Position numbers and translations under genes: made by a program. A DNA stretch of 64,000 bases from Cryptomeria japonica (Eukaryota > Streptophyta > Pinopsida > Cupressales > Cupressaceae). The stretch lies in assembly GCF_030272615.1 (NCBI RefSeq), contig NC_081409.1, positions 650,970,468 to 651,034,467 on the forward strand, in the 5' to 3' direction. Positions 10,449 through 22,087 of this stretch are shown here, piece after piece (the first letter of the stretch is position 1; every line of letters begins with the position of its first letter). Under the pieces are notes generated by a model. It ran no database searches, had not been told where the DNA came from, and worked only from the letters and a program-made list of their open reading frames with translations.

Positions 10449-11224
10449 TGTTTATAGTGAAAATGGATAACAATAATAATAATATTGAAAGGCTAAATGA
10501 ATTCAACCACAAAACCCTAGCCTAACAACAACAAAGATCCACCATAACATATGAAGATTACTTAAGACAATGCAAATCAAATGGAATCACAAAGATTATA
10601 CCATCACATATCCACTAGGGTTTTGATCTCCATTCTTCCTATCTCCATTGATCTTGCTTGATATATTTGCTCTTAGATTTTATGTGTGCATAAGAGCTCA
10701 ACAAAGAACGGAAATGTGGTTGCAAGTAGGATCGCATATACCAAGTAGTCAAGTCATTAGGATGATTGATTAGGGTTTGATAATGAAGGAAGCATCTCCT
10801 TATATAGAAGACACTATAAGAAATGGAGGGACAAGATTGAGAGGTGTAAAAGGAGGTCAGCTATGATTAGAAGGTAGGTAAAAGAAATAATAAAATAATG
10901 AAAGGGGTAGGTAGTGTATGAATTAAGAGATGAATGACATGTGTCATAGGTAGAAAAGGTTAATGAATGAATGAATTAAATAAATATTTATTTAATTAAT
11001 AGAAGGAGTGAGATCAATTAAATAAATAAAATATTTATTTAATTTAGGAAAAGGATAATTTAAATAAATAAATGTATTTATTTAAATGAAAAATAAGGCT
11101 AGAAGAGGATAAATGAATTAATTAAATAAGTAAAGATCTATTTAATTAATAGAAGAATTAGGCTAAAGTAATTAAATAAATAAAATATTTATTTAATTAG
11201 ACATGACAATTTTAGGTGTCTACA
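10449..11224 (-). repeat. 5' LTR of the Tat-type gypsy element
   Basis: On the minus strand this 776-bp LTR starts TGTAGACACCTAAAATTGTC at 11224 and ends in CA next to the PBS. Soon after its start it holds several AT-rich palindromes built around AAATAAATATTTATTT (about 10970-11205). Its first 20 bases align with the start of the solo LTR at 20676, so the two are related. It abuts a truncated copia LTR. Confidence 0.78.
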
Positions 11225-11529
11225 GTAATCTTTAACAGGATTTGCTTTTAACCGAGCATACTCTAGAAGAGTATATTTCTTAGTGGGTCCAAAATCCCAC
11301 GGTGGTTTTTCCCTATTTGGGTTTCCATGTTAAATCTGGTGTTATAAAGTTTATGATGTTTATATGCTTTTGAGTTTGCATGTTTAAGAGTTTTGGTCAT
11401 ATTACTGAAGTATATGTTACCAAGGTTGAACCTGATGTTTTTATGGAAGATTAAGTTTGTATGATTCACCCCCCCCTCTCATCTTGTTGGCTATTGGATC
11501 TGCACTTACATTTAGTATCAGAACTATCA
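11225..11529 (+). repeat. 5' LTR remnant of copia-2
   Basis: These 305 bases are nearly identical to the last part of the 3' LTR at 17400-17703. They include the GTGGTTTTTCCC/GGGTTTCC stretch and the C-run followed by TCTCATC near the end, and finish in CTATCA. The left boundary is the gypsy insertion. Confidence 0.88.
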
Positions 11530-11531
11530 AT

Positions 11532-11544
11532 TGATATCAAAGCC
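11532..11544 (+). promoter_or_regulatory. Copia-2 primer-binding site
   Basis: TGATATCAAAGCC is a two-mismatch version of the initiator-Met tRNA complement TGGTATCAGAGCC, placed two bases after the LTR end. Confidence 0.75.
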
Positions 11545-11593
11545 TTGGACTCCAGAAGAAAAGTTTAAAGGCACTTGAGTTAAAGATCCAAAG

Positions 11594-12600
11594 ATGTACA
11601 AGAGGCATGCACAGAAGCTGAACAAGTCAAGTTTCTCTACATGGCAGAAAAGAATGAAGCTGCATCTATCAGGAGTTGGAGAATATGTTGTATACTATTT
11701 GGAGAATGATTTTGTTACATCGAGCACCTATCCATTGACAATGGAAGAGATAAAGGTAAAGCAAGAACATATCCAAGCAATGATTGAAATAACATTTGCA
11801 TTGATCGACTTAGAGCTTAATGACCTAGAAGGTTGCAATGATGCAAAGGCAATGTGGGATAAGCTCATATCTATGTATGGAGGAGATGAACATGTTCAAA
11901 GAGAAAAAGTAGATAGTCTAAGAGGACAACTTGAATCCATTAGGATGAATGAAGGTGAGAACATAACTCAGTACAGTACAAGACTAAAAGAAACTGTCAA
12001 TCAAATCAAAGGAGCAGGTGGGACTATTGAAGAAAAGGATATAACAAGTAAGTTGTTAAGAACCCTTTTACTAGCTTATGCAATCCGAGTCTCTGCAATC
12101 AATGAATTAAGGTTTATACCTAATATGCCAATTTCTTTAGATGCTATCATTGGTAAGCTACATGCATCTGAGTTAAGTAACTTTGATAACAGTGGATCTT
12201 TGGTAAATAAAGTTGAATTTGCATTTAGTTATTTTCATCTTGATGAATCTAATGATTACAATGAAAGAAAGTATAAGTACTCTGAAGGAGATCATAGTGG
12301 AGCAAGTGAAAGATTTCATAAGAACATGGAAGAAGTACACAAACTGTATGAGGATATCAGAAAGTAGGAAGAGTTTGAAGCACTATTGGCCAAAAGGTTA
12401 CCAAGAGGCAAAGGTAAGTAGAAACGAAAATTGGCTTTGAAATGTTTCAATTGTGATAAAATAGGACATATAGCTTCTAACTGTCCTGACAAAGATTATA
12501 CTGAAAAGAGAGATTACCGAGATGACAAACAAAAAGATAATCATTACATAGGACATTGAGACTTCAGAAGAAGAGATAGAAAGACATGCTTAGTAGCCGA
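11594..12600 (+). pseudogene. gag: Copia-2 Gag
   Basis: An ATG at 11594 opens 257 codons with the copia gag core: a W-QKRMKLHLSG start region, AKAMWDKLISMYGG, then LRGQLESIRMNEGENITQY. This forms the particle coat. After a TAG at 12365 the same frame continues through LLAKRLPRG to a CCHC zinc knuckle, CFNCDKIGHIASNC (about 12438-12480), which binds RNA. Further stops interrupt the linker. Length and order are as in other plant copia elements. Confidence 0.82.
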
Positions 12601-12655
12601 TGAGGAATCCAATGATGATAAATCAGACAACACTAATATAGAGGAAGTAGTTTAT

Positions 12656-12979
12656 GTGGCTATCAAAGATGGATCAGATGAAGAAAAGTATGAAGAAAAA
12701 GCCCTAATATCTCACATAAACACTAATGATTCTTGGATCATAGATAGTGGATGCTCACATCATATGATAGGAGATAAACACAAGTTTGTTATGTTAGAAG
12801 ATTATGATGGAGGCTATGTTAGATTTGGTAATGATGCACCATGTCCGATAAGAGGTAAAGGATCCATAACACTTCTTGACAATGCTAAATGTAATGATGT
12901 TTATTGGGTTGAAGGTTTGAAATACAATTTGTTGAGTGTAGCACAACTAAACAACACAGGTTACCAAATAGAATTTTAG
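12656..12979 (+). pseudogene. Copia-2 aspartic protease
   Basis: Same frame as gag. WIIDSGCSHHM carries the intact D-S-G active site, and the downstream LKYNLLSVAQL is the conserved end of the copia protease. The enzyme matures the polyprotein in the particle. A TAG at 12977 and an A7 run near 13033, where the frame shifts, separate it from the integrase. Confidence 0.8.
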
Positions 12980-13049
12980 AAAGGAATTGTCAAAGTTCAT
13001 GACAAGAATGGAAAGTTAGCAACTACCAGGATACAAAAAAAGGTAATAC

Positions 13050-14082
13050 ATTTCATCTTGACTCAACTTGGAATAAATGTCGTTATGCAAAGATAGATGA
13101 TACCTGGTTATGGCATAAAAGGTTTTTTCATGTAAATTTTGATAATCTGATCAAAATAAGTAAGAAGCACGGAGTAAGAGGTCTACCGAGTCTTGAAAAC
13201 CCTGAGAATGCTATGTGCCGAGGATGCCAAATGGGTAAGATGACAAGATCAAGCTTTACAAGTAAGTCTTACACTTCTAAGGGAATTTTAGATCTTGTGA
13301 ACACTAATCTTTGTGGTCCTATGAAAGTTCAAAATTATTATGGTGATAAATATTTCATATTATTTGTGGATGACTATTCAAGGATGATGTCAATAATGTT
13401 TTTAAAACAAAAATCAGAAGCTTTTCAAATGTTTAAATGGTACAAGGAAAGAGTTGAAAATGAAATAGGAAGACAACTGAAATGTCTTAGATCAGATAGA
13501 GGAGGAGAGTTCACATCTGATGAATTCAACTTATTCTATAATGATCATAGTATTAAAAGACAAGTCTCTGCACCAAGAACTCCACAACAGAATGGAATAG
13601 TTGAGAGAAGAAACGGATCAATTATGGCTTGTGCTAGAACACTGATGATTGAAAAGAAAGTGCCACAAACATTTTGGAAAGAAGCAATAAGCACAACAGT
13701 TTACACCCTGAACCAAGTACAATTGAAGAAAGGTACTTTGAAGACACCATATGAAATTTGGTATGACAAGAAACCTAATGTAAGTTATTTTAAAATATTT
13801 GGAAGTATATGCTATGTTCACAAAGATGATAGAAATGCCAAGTTTGATCAAAAAAGTGAAGAAGGAACATTTCTAGGTTATTCTTCTAGAAGCAAAGCAT
13901 TTAAATGTCTGATCAAATCATCTAACAAAATAGTAGAAAGTGCAAATGTGAAAATTGATGAATTTGCAGAAAGAAATGATGAAGGAAATTCCAAGGAACC
14001 AGAAGACTATGATGAATTTGTCTATGTTCAACCAACAAGTCTTACAGAGAAAACTGTTGAAGAAAATGAAGAGAATATCTAG
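13050..14082 (+). pseudogene. Copia-2 integrase with first catalytic Asp changed
   Basis: A pre-integrase zinc region (W-HKRFFHVNF, then MCRGCQMGK) is followed by the catalytic core. The first catalytic motif reads NTNLCGPM, so the usual Asp (T-D-L-C-G-P in element G and the family) is Asn. The second, LRSDRGGEF, and the Glu in QQNGIVERRN are intact. The C-terminal part contains GTFLGYSSRSKAF. The reading frame is open from 13213 to 14082 and ends at a TAG, after which homologous sequence continues in frame into RT. With the Asp lost this copy's integrase would be inactive. Confidence 0.85.
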
Positions 14083-14190
14083 TTACCGAGTGATGAAGAA
14101 GATCATACAAAGCCTATCGAGCCTGTATTAACCAAGTATGTTAGAAGACATCATTCACCAAGTCAGATTATAGGAGATAAGGATGATCCA

Positions 14191-15777
14191 GTGATGACAA
14201 GGAACAAACTAAGACAGAACACATGTCTGATATTTGAATTTGAATTGAGAATAGTGAAAGAGGCATTTAACACTGAAGATTGGATAAATGCTATGATAGA
14301 AGAGATTGATCAAATCAAGAAGAATGACACATGGACACTAATCCCAAGACTAAAGGACAAAAATATAACCAGTACAAAGTGGATTTTCAGAAACAAGCTA
14401 AATGAAAAAGGAGAGGTCATTCGAAACAAACCAAGACTAGTTTGCAAAGGTTATGCTCAAGAAGAAGGAATTGATTATGGTGAAACTTTTGCACCTGTTG
14501 CTAGACTTGACGGAGTAAGAACATTGTTGGCATATGCTGCTTTCAAAAACTTCAAGGTATATCAAATGGATGTCAAATCTACATTTATAAATGGAATATT
14601 AGAAGAAGATGTTTTTATTGAACAACCTAAAGGATTTGTTGAAGACAAGAATAAAGATCAGGTATGTAAATTGAACAAAGCTTTATATGGTTTGAAACAA
14701 GCACCTAAAGCATGGTATGAAAGATTGCACTCTTATTTGATTAAGATTGGTTTTATAAGGACAAGTGAGAACAACAATATGTACATGAAGAATGATGAAA
14801 ATGGAATACTGATCTCAACCATATTTGTTGATGATATTATATTTTGTGGAAATGACTCTTTATGGAAGAACTTTGGAAATGAAATGAGAAAAGAAATTGA
14901 GATGTCATTAATCAGTGAGATAAAGTATTTTATAGGTTTACAGATACTGCAAATGAAAAATGAGATTTTCATTACTCAATCCAATTACATAAAAGAAATC
15001 TTGAAGAAATTTGGAATGGAGGATTCAAAACCAGTAAGTACTCCTATGACTACCAACTGTAAACTATCAAAGAATGATGAATCTGCATCTGTTGATGAGA
15101 CACTTTACCGATCCATGATTGAAAAGTTGCAATATGTTGTTCATAGCAAGCCAGACATAGCACATGCAGTAGGTATAGTTGCAAGATTCTCTGCAGATCC
15201 TAAGAAAACACACATGACAACAATCAAAATAATTTTTAGATACTTGAAAGGCACTGAAGATTATGGCATAGTATATCATAAAGGAAATGATTTTGATTTA
15301 AAAGTTTATACTGATGCTGATTGGGCAGACAACATTGATGACAGAAAAAGCACAAGTGGAGGAGCTTTCTTTTTAGGAGAAAGACTAGTGTGTTGGCTTA
15401 GCAAGAAACAAGGATGTGTTTCACAATCAACAACAGAAGCTGAATACGTTGTTGCAACATTGAATTGTACTAACATTGCATGGATCAAACAACTGTTGGA
15501 AGGTATAAATGAGAAAGTTACCGAGCTAGTAACTATATTCTGTGACAATACTAGTGCCATTAAAATTTCAAAAAATCCTATTATGCACTCTAAGACAAAG
15601 CACATCTCTATCAAATATCATTATCTTAGAGAAGAAGCTCAAGAGAAGAAAGTGGTGTTGGAATATGTTAGGACAAAGGAACAAATAGCCGATATCTTCA
15701 CCAAACCACTACCAAGGGACACTTTTGAATATCTCATAAGTAAGTTAGGGGTCCTAACCCTATCTTCTACTCACTGA
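14191..15777 (+). CDS. Copia-2 reverse transcriptase and RNase H
   Basis: This is an uninterrupted frame of 528 codons. RT motifs in order are [43 protein letters not shown] with the first catalytic Asp, LYGLKQAPKAWYE, and FVDDIIF, the active box. RNase H follows: VYTDADWADNIDDRKSTSG, then QSTTEAEYV, then FCDNTSAIKIS, holding the acidic residues, and it ends ADIFTKPLPRDTF. The first codon is inside the polyprotein, not a true start. Intact RT/RNase H beside broken gag and integrase suggests a fairly recent or lucky copy. It is one candidate source of trans-acting enzyme for related non-autonomous elements. Confidence 0.9.
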   Translation: MMTRNKLRQNTCLIFEFELRIVKEAFNTEDWINAMIEEIDQIKKNDTWTLIPRLKDKNITSTKWIFRNKLNEKGEVIRNKPRLVCKGYAQEEGIDYGETFAPVARLDGVRTLLAYAAFKNFKVYQMDVKSTFINGILEEDVFIEQPKGFVEDKNKDQVCKLNKALYGLKQAPKAWYERLHSYLIKIGFIRTSENNNMYMKNDENGILISTIFVDDIIFCGNDSLWKNFGNEMRKEIEMSLISEIKYFIGLQILQMKNEIFITQSNYIKEILKKFGMEDSKPVSTPMTTNCKLSKNDESASVDETLYRSMIEKLQYVVHSKPDIAHAVGIVARFSADPKKTHMTTIKIIFRYLKGTEDYGIVYHKGNDFDLKVYTDADWADNIDDRKSTSGGAFFLGERLVCWLSKKQGCVSQSTTEAEYVVATLNCTNIAWIKQLLEGINEKVTELVTIFCDNTSAIKISKNPIMHSKTKHISIKYHYLREEAQEKKVVLEYVRTKEQIADIFTKPLPRDTFEYLISKLGVLTLSSTH

Positions 15778-16199
15778 CTGAGTTCAGTGAAAGCATCAAT
15801 CTGATGACTCTATCGAATATCTTTTAGGAGTTGATGCTGATTTACACACTTTAGGATGTTTTCTAAGGATGTACAACAAATAATGCAGGAAATAATACAG
15901 GAAACAGGAATTGAAGACAAAATGCTCTGACCGAGACTGAATTGACACATTACAGCAGGAATTCACTTCATACAGGAAGAAATTATGTTTTAGTTCTTTA
16001 CTTTTTGGCATTGTTGTCAAAGGGAGAGAAAACTAAGAAAGGGGAGAAGACTGAGATTGGACAGAAAACTAAAGAAAACAAGAGAAGTCTAATGTATGGG
16101 GGAGAAAATCTATTGACAACAAGAGAGCATTTCAGCATTTCAGAACCACAGCAATTCGAATCTTTTAAGGTCAAATCAATTAGTTTTGCCATCAATGCC
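15778..16199 (+). other. Copia-2 3' untranslated region
   Basis: No coding motif is seen between the RNase H stop and the polypurine tract. A purine-rich stretch at about 16020-16110 (repeated GAGAAAACT-like units) precedes TTTTGCCATCAATGCC, which is shared with elements G, C and D. Confidence 0.6.
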
Positions 16200-16211
16200 A
16201 AAGGGGGAGAT
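16200..16211 (+). promoter_or_regulatory. Copia-2 polypurine tract
   Basis: AAAGGGGGAGAT lies directly before TGTTGGCA, the LTR start. It primes plus-strand DNA synthesis. The same tract precedes the 3' LTRs of G, C and D. Confidence 0.85.
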
Positions 16212-17703
16212 TGTTGGCAATTTAGCATTATAACAAACAATGACGGATTGTTGGCATTTCAATAAAGGATATTGAGAAGGTTGTTGATGATTATGGATAT
16301 AACTGATTAAGGATGTCTACTATCTTAATATTATTATTTTGTCATTGATGTCAAGAAATTAATTTTCTAACTCAGTATGATGTTGCCATATCTTGAGAAA
16401 TGTGATTTGAAGAGTATAAAGGTGTTGGTAAAAGACACAAAAAGTTTATGATGGATAAGGGGATGAATAAGGTATTCAATGGGCAACTATTACCGAGTCA
16501 GACAATGATGAGATCATGAGGTTTAGATTGTTTTAACATCATACATATGTTATAAATTGTAAGGTTAATACTATACTATGTTACCAAGCAAAGAACCTAG
16601 TTGGTAAACCCTAAAGAACCTAGTCGGTAAACCCTAAGGTTATCGCTATCGGTTAATGAAGGTGGAATGTCTACCAAGTGAAGTTTAGTATTTATCGAGT
16701 TATAACCGAGTTGTAACCAAGCTATAACAGAATGCATTAAATGTTTACATGCGTTATTTAATGAAGGAAGCTAATGAGTTGGAGTTGCTTAAATGATTGA
16801 ACCGCAATACAGTTCAGATTGAACCGCAATACCCTAGCACAAGTTCCAAGAAATGTATGCAAATTACAAGGTAGGGTAAAACATTTTTACATCGAAAGAT
16901 GCATTGAACCCGATCAAGTTTGAAGATCTGATGGATATGATTGATCATGGGAAATGTGATCAAGGAGATTAAGCAGTTAGCTAATTGTTTATAAATAGGG
17001 AACTGTTGATAAACAATGTATGTGGGCAAGTGTATGCACAGGGATGCTACATAGTGATTACCGAGCACTGAAGCTTGAAGACCTATTTTGAATAACAGAG
17101 TATAGAGCCTAGCAGAGGGACAAGATAAGTCCTATGACTAGATTGTACAGAGCAAATAAGAATCTACGTTAGCATTTTTAGATGTGAAGTTGCATATATG
17201 TTTTATTACTGTTATTTTGTGAAGTAATAGAGAATCTCTTAACCGAGTGGACTTAACAGTCTTATTTGTAAAACCCTCTAACAAGGTGACATTCTGATTG
17301 AGTGTTTGAAATCCTTTAACAAGGTCACTTCTAACAAGGTGAAGATCCTAACAGATATAAGGGAAATCCCTTAACCGGGTCACATCTAGCAATGTGTTTG
17401 TAATCTTTAATAGTATTTGCTTTTAACCGAGCATACTCTAGAAGAGTATATTTCTTAGTGGGTCCAAAATCCCACAATGGTTTTTCCCTATTTGGGTTTC
17501 CACGTTAAATCTAGTGTTATGAGGTTTATGATGTTTATATGCTTTTGAGTTTGCATGTTTAATAGTTTTGGTTATATTACTAAAGTATATGTTACCGAGG
17601 TTGAACCTGATGTTTTTATGGAAGATTAAGTTTGTATGATTCACCCCCCCTCTCATCTTGTTGGCTATTGGATCTGTACTTACATTTAGTATCAGAACTA
17701 TCA
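16212..17703 (+). repeat. 3' LTR of copia-2
   Basis: The LTR runs from TGTTGGCAATTTAG to CTATCA. A second TGTTGGCA at 16250 (TGTTGGCATTTCAAT) matches the start of the LTR at 62153, so the first 38 bases may be a local duplication. A TATA-like TTTATAAATAGGG is at about 16989. The end repeats the 5' remnant at 11225-11529. Confidence 0.82.
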
Positions 17704-17870
17704 ATTTTTCACATATATACACCCCCCCTTTTGGCATCAATGCCAATGACTGGTGAAAGAATTGAAAGAATTCAGAACAAAAGAATGAATAAATACTTTT
17801 TGTTTTACCAGAGCTTGACTAACTTCAAAATTTCTGGTTAAGCCTTATCCAGCAACTGTAGGTATGTATC

Positions 17871-20800
17871 TTAGCCAGTTTTGAAAGTTTCAGATATGGA
17901 TGCTAGTCCACTTAGTAAGTGTGCCAGTGTTTCCTTCTCTTTGACTTCTATCAGTGTGGGTTTAGCAATCATATCCATACACTCTCTTTTATGTACACCC
18001 AATGAATCCAATCTATGACTCACCAATCCTCTAAGACTCCTTGCTCTCCAAATGATTTTATCTCTCTCTTTGTCAAAAGAAAAAATTTGGTTCTCCAAGG
18101 ATAAAATTTGTCCATCAACAGATGTTTTCAGTGAGGTTAATCCATCAAAATAATTATCAATGCTAGCTACCTTATCATGTAATTCCTTTAATCTGCTATC
18201 TACATTTGCTATAAGAATTTCTATGTTACAACAGACCCTGTAGATATTTGTACCTTGTTTTCTTTTTCTCTTTTTCAATGATCTAGTCAAAGGCGGCTTT
18301 CTTAGCCACAGTAAATCTTTCTAATGTCTATTGATCTAATATCTGTTGCAGTGATTGAAAATTGTTAGATATGTGCTTTGTTAGTGTTTTAAGCTTGTCA
18401 AAAGGGATTGCTTCATTCTCAATCTGATAATCAAGGATTAATTTATACAACACTGTAACTGATTGATGTATTATTCCCTTATCTGCAGACCCCTCCTTTA
18501 ATAGTTTCTGAGTAGCCATCATCATTAACTCAATTGGAATCATCTTAGTGATTGGTTTCTTCTCAACTTGAGAAGTGTCAATTGTCAAAATCTTTATCGG
18601 GGAATCAATATGAACTGTTGGCATAGACTCAATTCCCTTTACCTTGTCTTCTTTACCACCGGTGGCTTCACCACTTGGTGCAATGCCAATTATTGCCGGT
18701 GGAATATTATCCACAATATTCATAGTATCTTGTACATTGCCTTGCTCAAAACTAGTTTGTGTTGGTATAGATTGTACACTTTCCTTTACTATCGATCGTG
18801 TCTGTATATCTATAGTTATTGTCGGTTTAGTCAAAATTGGAGTTGAACTTCCCAAAATATCTTTCCCTTTTGATTTATTTGGAATGGTGGAAGTTGTTGC
18901 CTTAACAAACTCTTCATGAGATGTAAGAAAGTTCGGATTCTTCTGGAAGAATTTTGTCCAACCCTCACTGGTCTCATTTATCACCTCATTAACTTTTCCC
19001 ATCATTAGGCTTATTTGCCGGGGTTTACTACTAAAACCTGTCCTATTAGCAACATCAATAAATCTCTTCATTTCATCATTACTAATAGCACCACATAAAG
19101 TCAAAAGTTCTACCTCTTTGATCTCCCTATCTCTCTTGACTACATCAAGTCTTCTAGCATCTAGTTTATTGTACAATGACAGAGGTATTTCCTTCAAAAT
19201 TTCTACTAAGGCTTTCTTATAGATATCTATATGCAACAAAATTGCCTCTTCTATCTCATTCTGCTCACTTTCTTCTAAATCCTCATAATACATAGATACA
19301 TTTTTCAAAATTCCATCCTTTGTAATTTCATCAATTAATTCAGCATAGGTCATTTTTGTCTTACCGAACTTAGTATCATCACTCTTATTCTTTCTACTTG
19401 GGGTTGTCAGAGTAGACGTAACTATTTTTCTCTTTTGTATAGGCTTCCTTGCCGGAGGTGGTGATGCAGTAGGTTTAGTTGCCTTTCTAACAAGTCTCCT
19501 CATAGGCTCCACCTTCTTCTTCTCTACAAGTGGCTAATCTACTTTCTTCCTTTTTACCCTTCTGAAAGCTAGAGGTTCATTGTCCTCGGGGTCAGAATTG
19601 AAAGTGATGGTAGAAATGTAAGCTTCAAGCTTCTTTACTTCTTCAGTACTAGCCACTGTCGGTTTGGATCCAGAACCCATTTGAGTATCTATTATGTGAA
19701 TAACATTCTACACAAATGTAGACATCTTTTCTATTTTCTTCTCCCTTCTCATCTTGTTGAATCCAATTTTGACTTCAAAGGCCTTCTCTTCTGTCATGCC
19801 AAAATGCTCTGTTTTGTCATCCAATGGGGCATCTAGCAACATTTTTGCATACAGGTCTACAATGTTATCATCCACCTCATATTCAAGTTCTGTAACCCAT
19901 ATGGTCCTTGGTTCATCTACTTCCATGAGGGTTTCATCATTCTTCACCATGAAACAGATATCAGTGGAGTACTTCTCCACAATGTTCTTTGATAATCTCT
20001 CCCTCTGCCTCATGTTTTCTTGGAATGTTTTGAAATAACCAGAAAGTTTCTCATCTCTACCGGTACCAAGACCGGTGATTTCTTCCTTGATTTGCATACC
20101 TACCAGTATGTCATGAGCCCAACACTTCTTCCCTAAACCAGGTAGCTCATTCAGGAAGTAAAGCATTAAACAAACAATCAAATTTCCATATCTAAAAGTT
20201 CCTTTCTTAACTCCCTTGATCTTTCCAAGGTTCAACATCAATTCACTCCTCAACCATTCACATAAATCATTTTTTGCATCATTCCTCAACATCTGATATG
20301 CAGCATGAATGCAAGAACTAGCAATAAAATTCAATCGGCTAGATTGAGTTACCTTATAACCTATTATCATGCTTGCAAATTTCACATTAATGTCAGTGAT
20401 TGTGTTGATCCTCATTGATCTGCTATCATAAGTTGCACCAGTGAGTTTCTCAACCTCATTGCTGGAAATTTTCTTGCTAGGTTCCTGTCCGACTTTGGGT
20501 AAGTCGGTGACTGCTTGAATAGCCTCCTTGGTGATCATGTAAGGTCGATTCACCCAAATCAACTCGTTGTGAACCCTACTCAGAATGTATTTGATGATCT
20601 CATCTTTGAATTCTGGTATGTACAGAATACTGGTTAACCCTAGATCCTAAATTGCTTTGTATTATGGCTTGATGGTGTAATACCCTAAAAATGGTCATCT
20701 AAACCATGAGCTCCTAATCTTGACAATGCCACCAAGGTCCTAACTAAAGGCAATTAAATAAATCTTGACAACACAATTAATTCTTTAATCATCAAATGTC

Positions 20801-22087
20801 ACATGGCAAAATTAATTAACCAATATTAATTAAATATTTATTTAATTAATTAAATCATTCCAAGTAAATCATTTTAAACAATTATCTTATTTATTTTATT
20901 AAATATCCTAGCATATTTAATTAAATAAATCAATTTGCCATTAAATCATCAAAAAGAGGAATTAATTTGAAAAATAAATAAAAATTGCCATAAATCTTCA
21001 AAAAAGGAAACAAATCAACAAAGAGGAATTGGAAATTATGAGCACAAATTTTCAAAAAAGGAAATAAATCAAAAAAAGAATTAATTGACAAAAAAAGAAT
21101 TAAAATTTGAGAAAAGAAATCAATTGGAGATAATCTTGAAAAAACAAATTAAAAATTGATAGATGATCTCAAAGAAAGAAATTAAAACAATTAAATATTA
21201 AAATTGAATGAAATAAAGAATAAGTTAGTTTTTTCTTGATTTTATCTTAATTTTAGTTCAATTTTCTTTAAAACTAAGAAAAGCATACAATCACATCAAT
21301 TCACCTAGATTGTGCTTCCTCTTGGAAAATCTTGACCGCTCATCATCATTTGATCTCAGCCGTTGGTTTCTTTCTGAATTTTCTTTAAATTTAGGCTCTC
21401 ATCTCTCATTCAAAGATACTAGAGAATATATTGTTATTATGTTGTTTTTGCTCTAGGTTCATTGAGAATTTGCATTGAGATTTTGCATATTAGTTATTTC
21501 ATATTGTTTAAATCATTTAGCTTAAATATCCATATATTACTTAAATCATGTTAGATTAATCTTACATATCTAGCTTAAATCTTGCATCCATTTAGCTCAT
21601 ATTCATGCTCATATAGATTTAAAAATCCTTCATTTAGGTGTTGTCTAGTCACTCAATAGCTTAGCAATCTGAGAGCAATCTAAACTCACATCTACTAGAA
21701 GGCAATGGGTTGCTTCGTAATGGTTTATTATTTATTGATTATTGATTTACTAACAATGCATCTAATGCCTTAATTGAAGTGTTGTGTATTCTAGATACAG
21801 ATACAGGTCCACTTTTCACACACACAGATGGTTCTAGAGCTGCCTAGTATCACAGATTGATACATGCCTTTGATTTCCTCTGTGCCTAGATCCTCCAGGG
21901 TGCAGTGAATGTATGCCCTCACATCTTTAACATACATCATGCCATCAAGAACCCTAGAAAATGCTCCTGCAAAGTCTTCTTTCTTAGAAATTAGGGGAAC
22001 CTCCTTGAATACGAGCCTCAGCCTATCCTTAACTTCGATAATGGTTGGATTTCCAATAAAAGTAGGAGCTAAAGATCCAAATGCCAT
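17871..22087 (-). pseudogene. Element A ORF2, unknown protein (~1,020 codons without the solo LTR)
   Basis: I do not recognise this family. It starts MAFGSLAPTFIGNPTIIEV at 22087, like D (MASSSAPEFIANPTVVEIV). The solo LTR splits it at 21827. When the LTR and one target copy are ignored, the frame resumes exactly at 20670. Block 1 (to about 19708) has YILSRVHNELIWV, AIQAVTDLP, YDSRSMRIN, MIIGYK and GTFRYGNLIVCLMLYF. Block 2 (about 19400-18900) has LLHIDIYKKALVEILKEI and LYNKLDARRLD. A polar linker follows. Block 3 (18290-17871) is a predicted coiled coil. In-frame stops, and a frame change near 18300, make it a pseudogene. Block order is the same in C and D. Confidence 0.8.
20671..21831 (+). 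mobile_element. Solo LTR (gypsy type) with target duplication GATGG
   Basis: GATGG at 20671-20675 and again at 21827-21831 flank a 1,151-bp body that begins TGTAATACCCTAAAAATGG and ends CACACACA. There is no internal region, so it is a solo LTR left by recombination between two LTRs. Its start aligns with the LTR of the gypsy element at 11224 and, like it, holds AT-rich palindromes (about 20820-20945). It interrupts ORF2 of element A. Removing it with one target copy restores the ORF2 alignment with C and D. No coding frame is seen inside. Confidence 0.88.

Larger units (their letters stand above)
1..11224 (-). mobile_element. Ty3/gypsy retrotransposon, Tat lineage, degenerate; 3' LTR off the left edge
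   Basis: Minus-strand order is LTR (11224-10449), PBS (10446-10429), long leader, gag, protease, RT, RNase H, a second RNase H-like domain and integrase, which is the Ty3/gypsy order. The second RNase H between RT/RNase H and integrase, and the lack of a chromodomain, indicate the Tat group. From the gag start at 8167 to about 1580 the polyprotein keeps one reading frame and is broken only by stops. A one-base loss near 1579 then shifts the frame inside the integrase. The LTR start abuts a truncated copia LTR at 11225, so this element probably inserted into the copia element. GTAAT (11225-11229) would be one copy of the target duplication, with the other off the left edge. Confidence 0.85.
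11225..17703 (+). mobile_element. Ty1/copia retrotransposon 'copia-2', 5' LTR truncated
   Basis: Order on the plus strand is LTR remnant, PBS, gag with one CCHC knuckle, protease, integrase, RT, RNase H, polypurine tract and 3' LTR. Integrase before RT defines Ty1/copia. The 5' LTR keeps only its last 305 bases, matching 17400-17703; about 1.19 kb is missing where the gypsy LTR begins. RT and RNase H form one intact frame, while gag, protease and integrase carry stops and at least one frameshift. The 3' end sits just outside the polypurine tract of element A, so copia-2 inserted into A. Confidence 0.88.
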
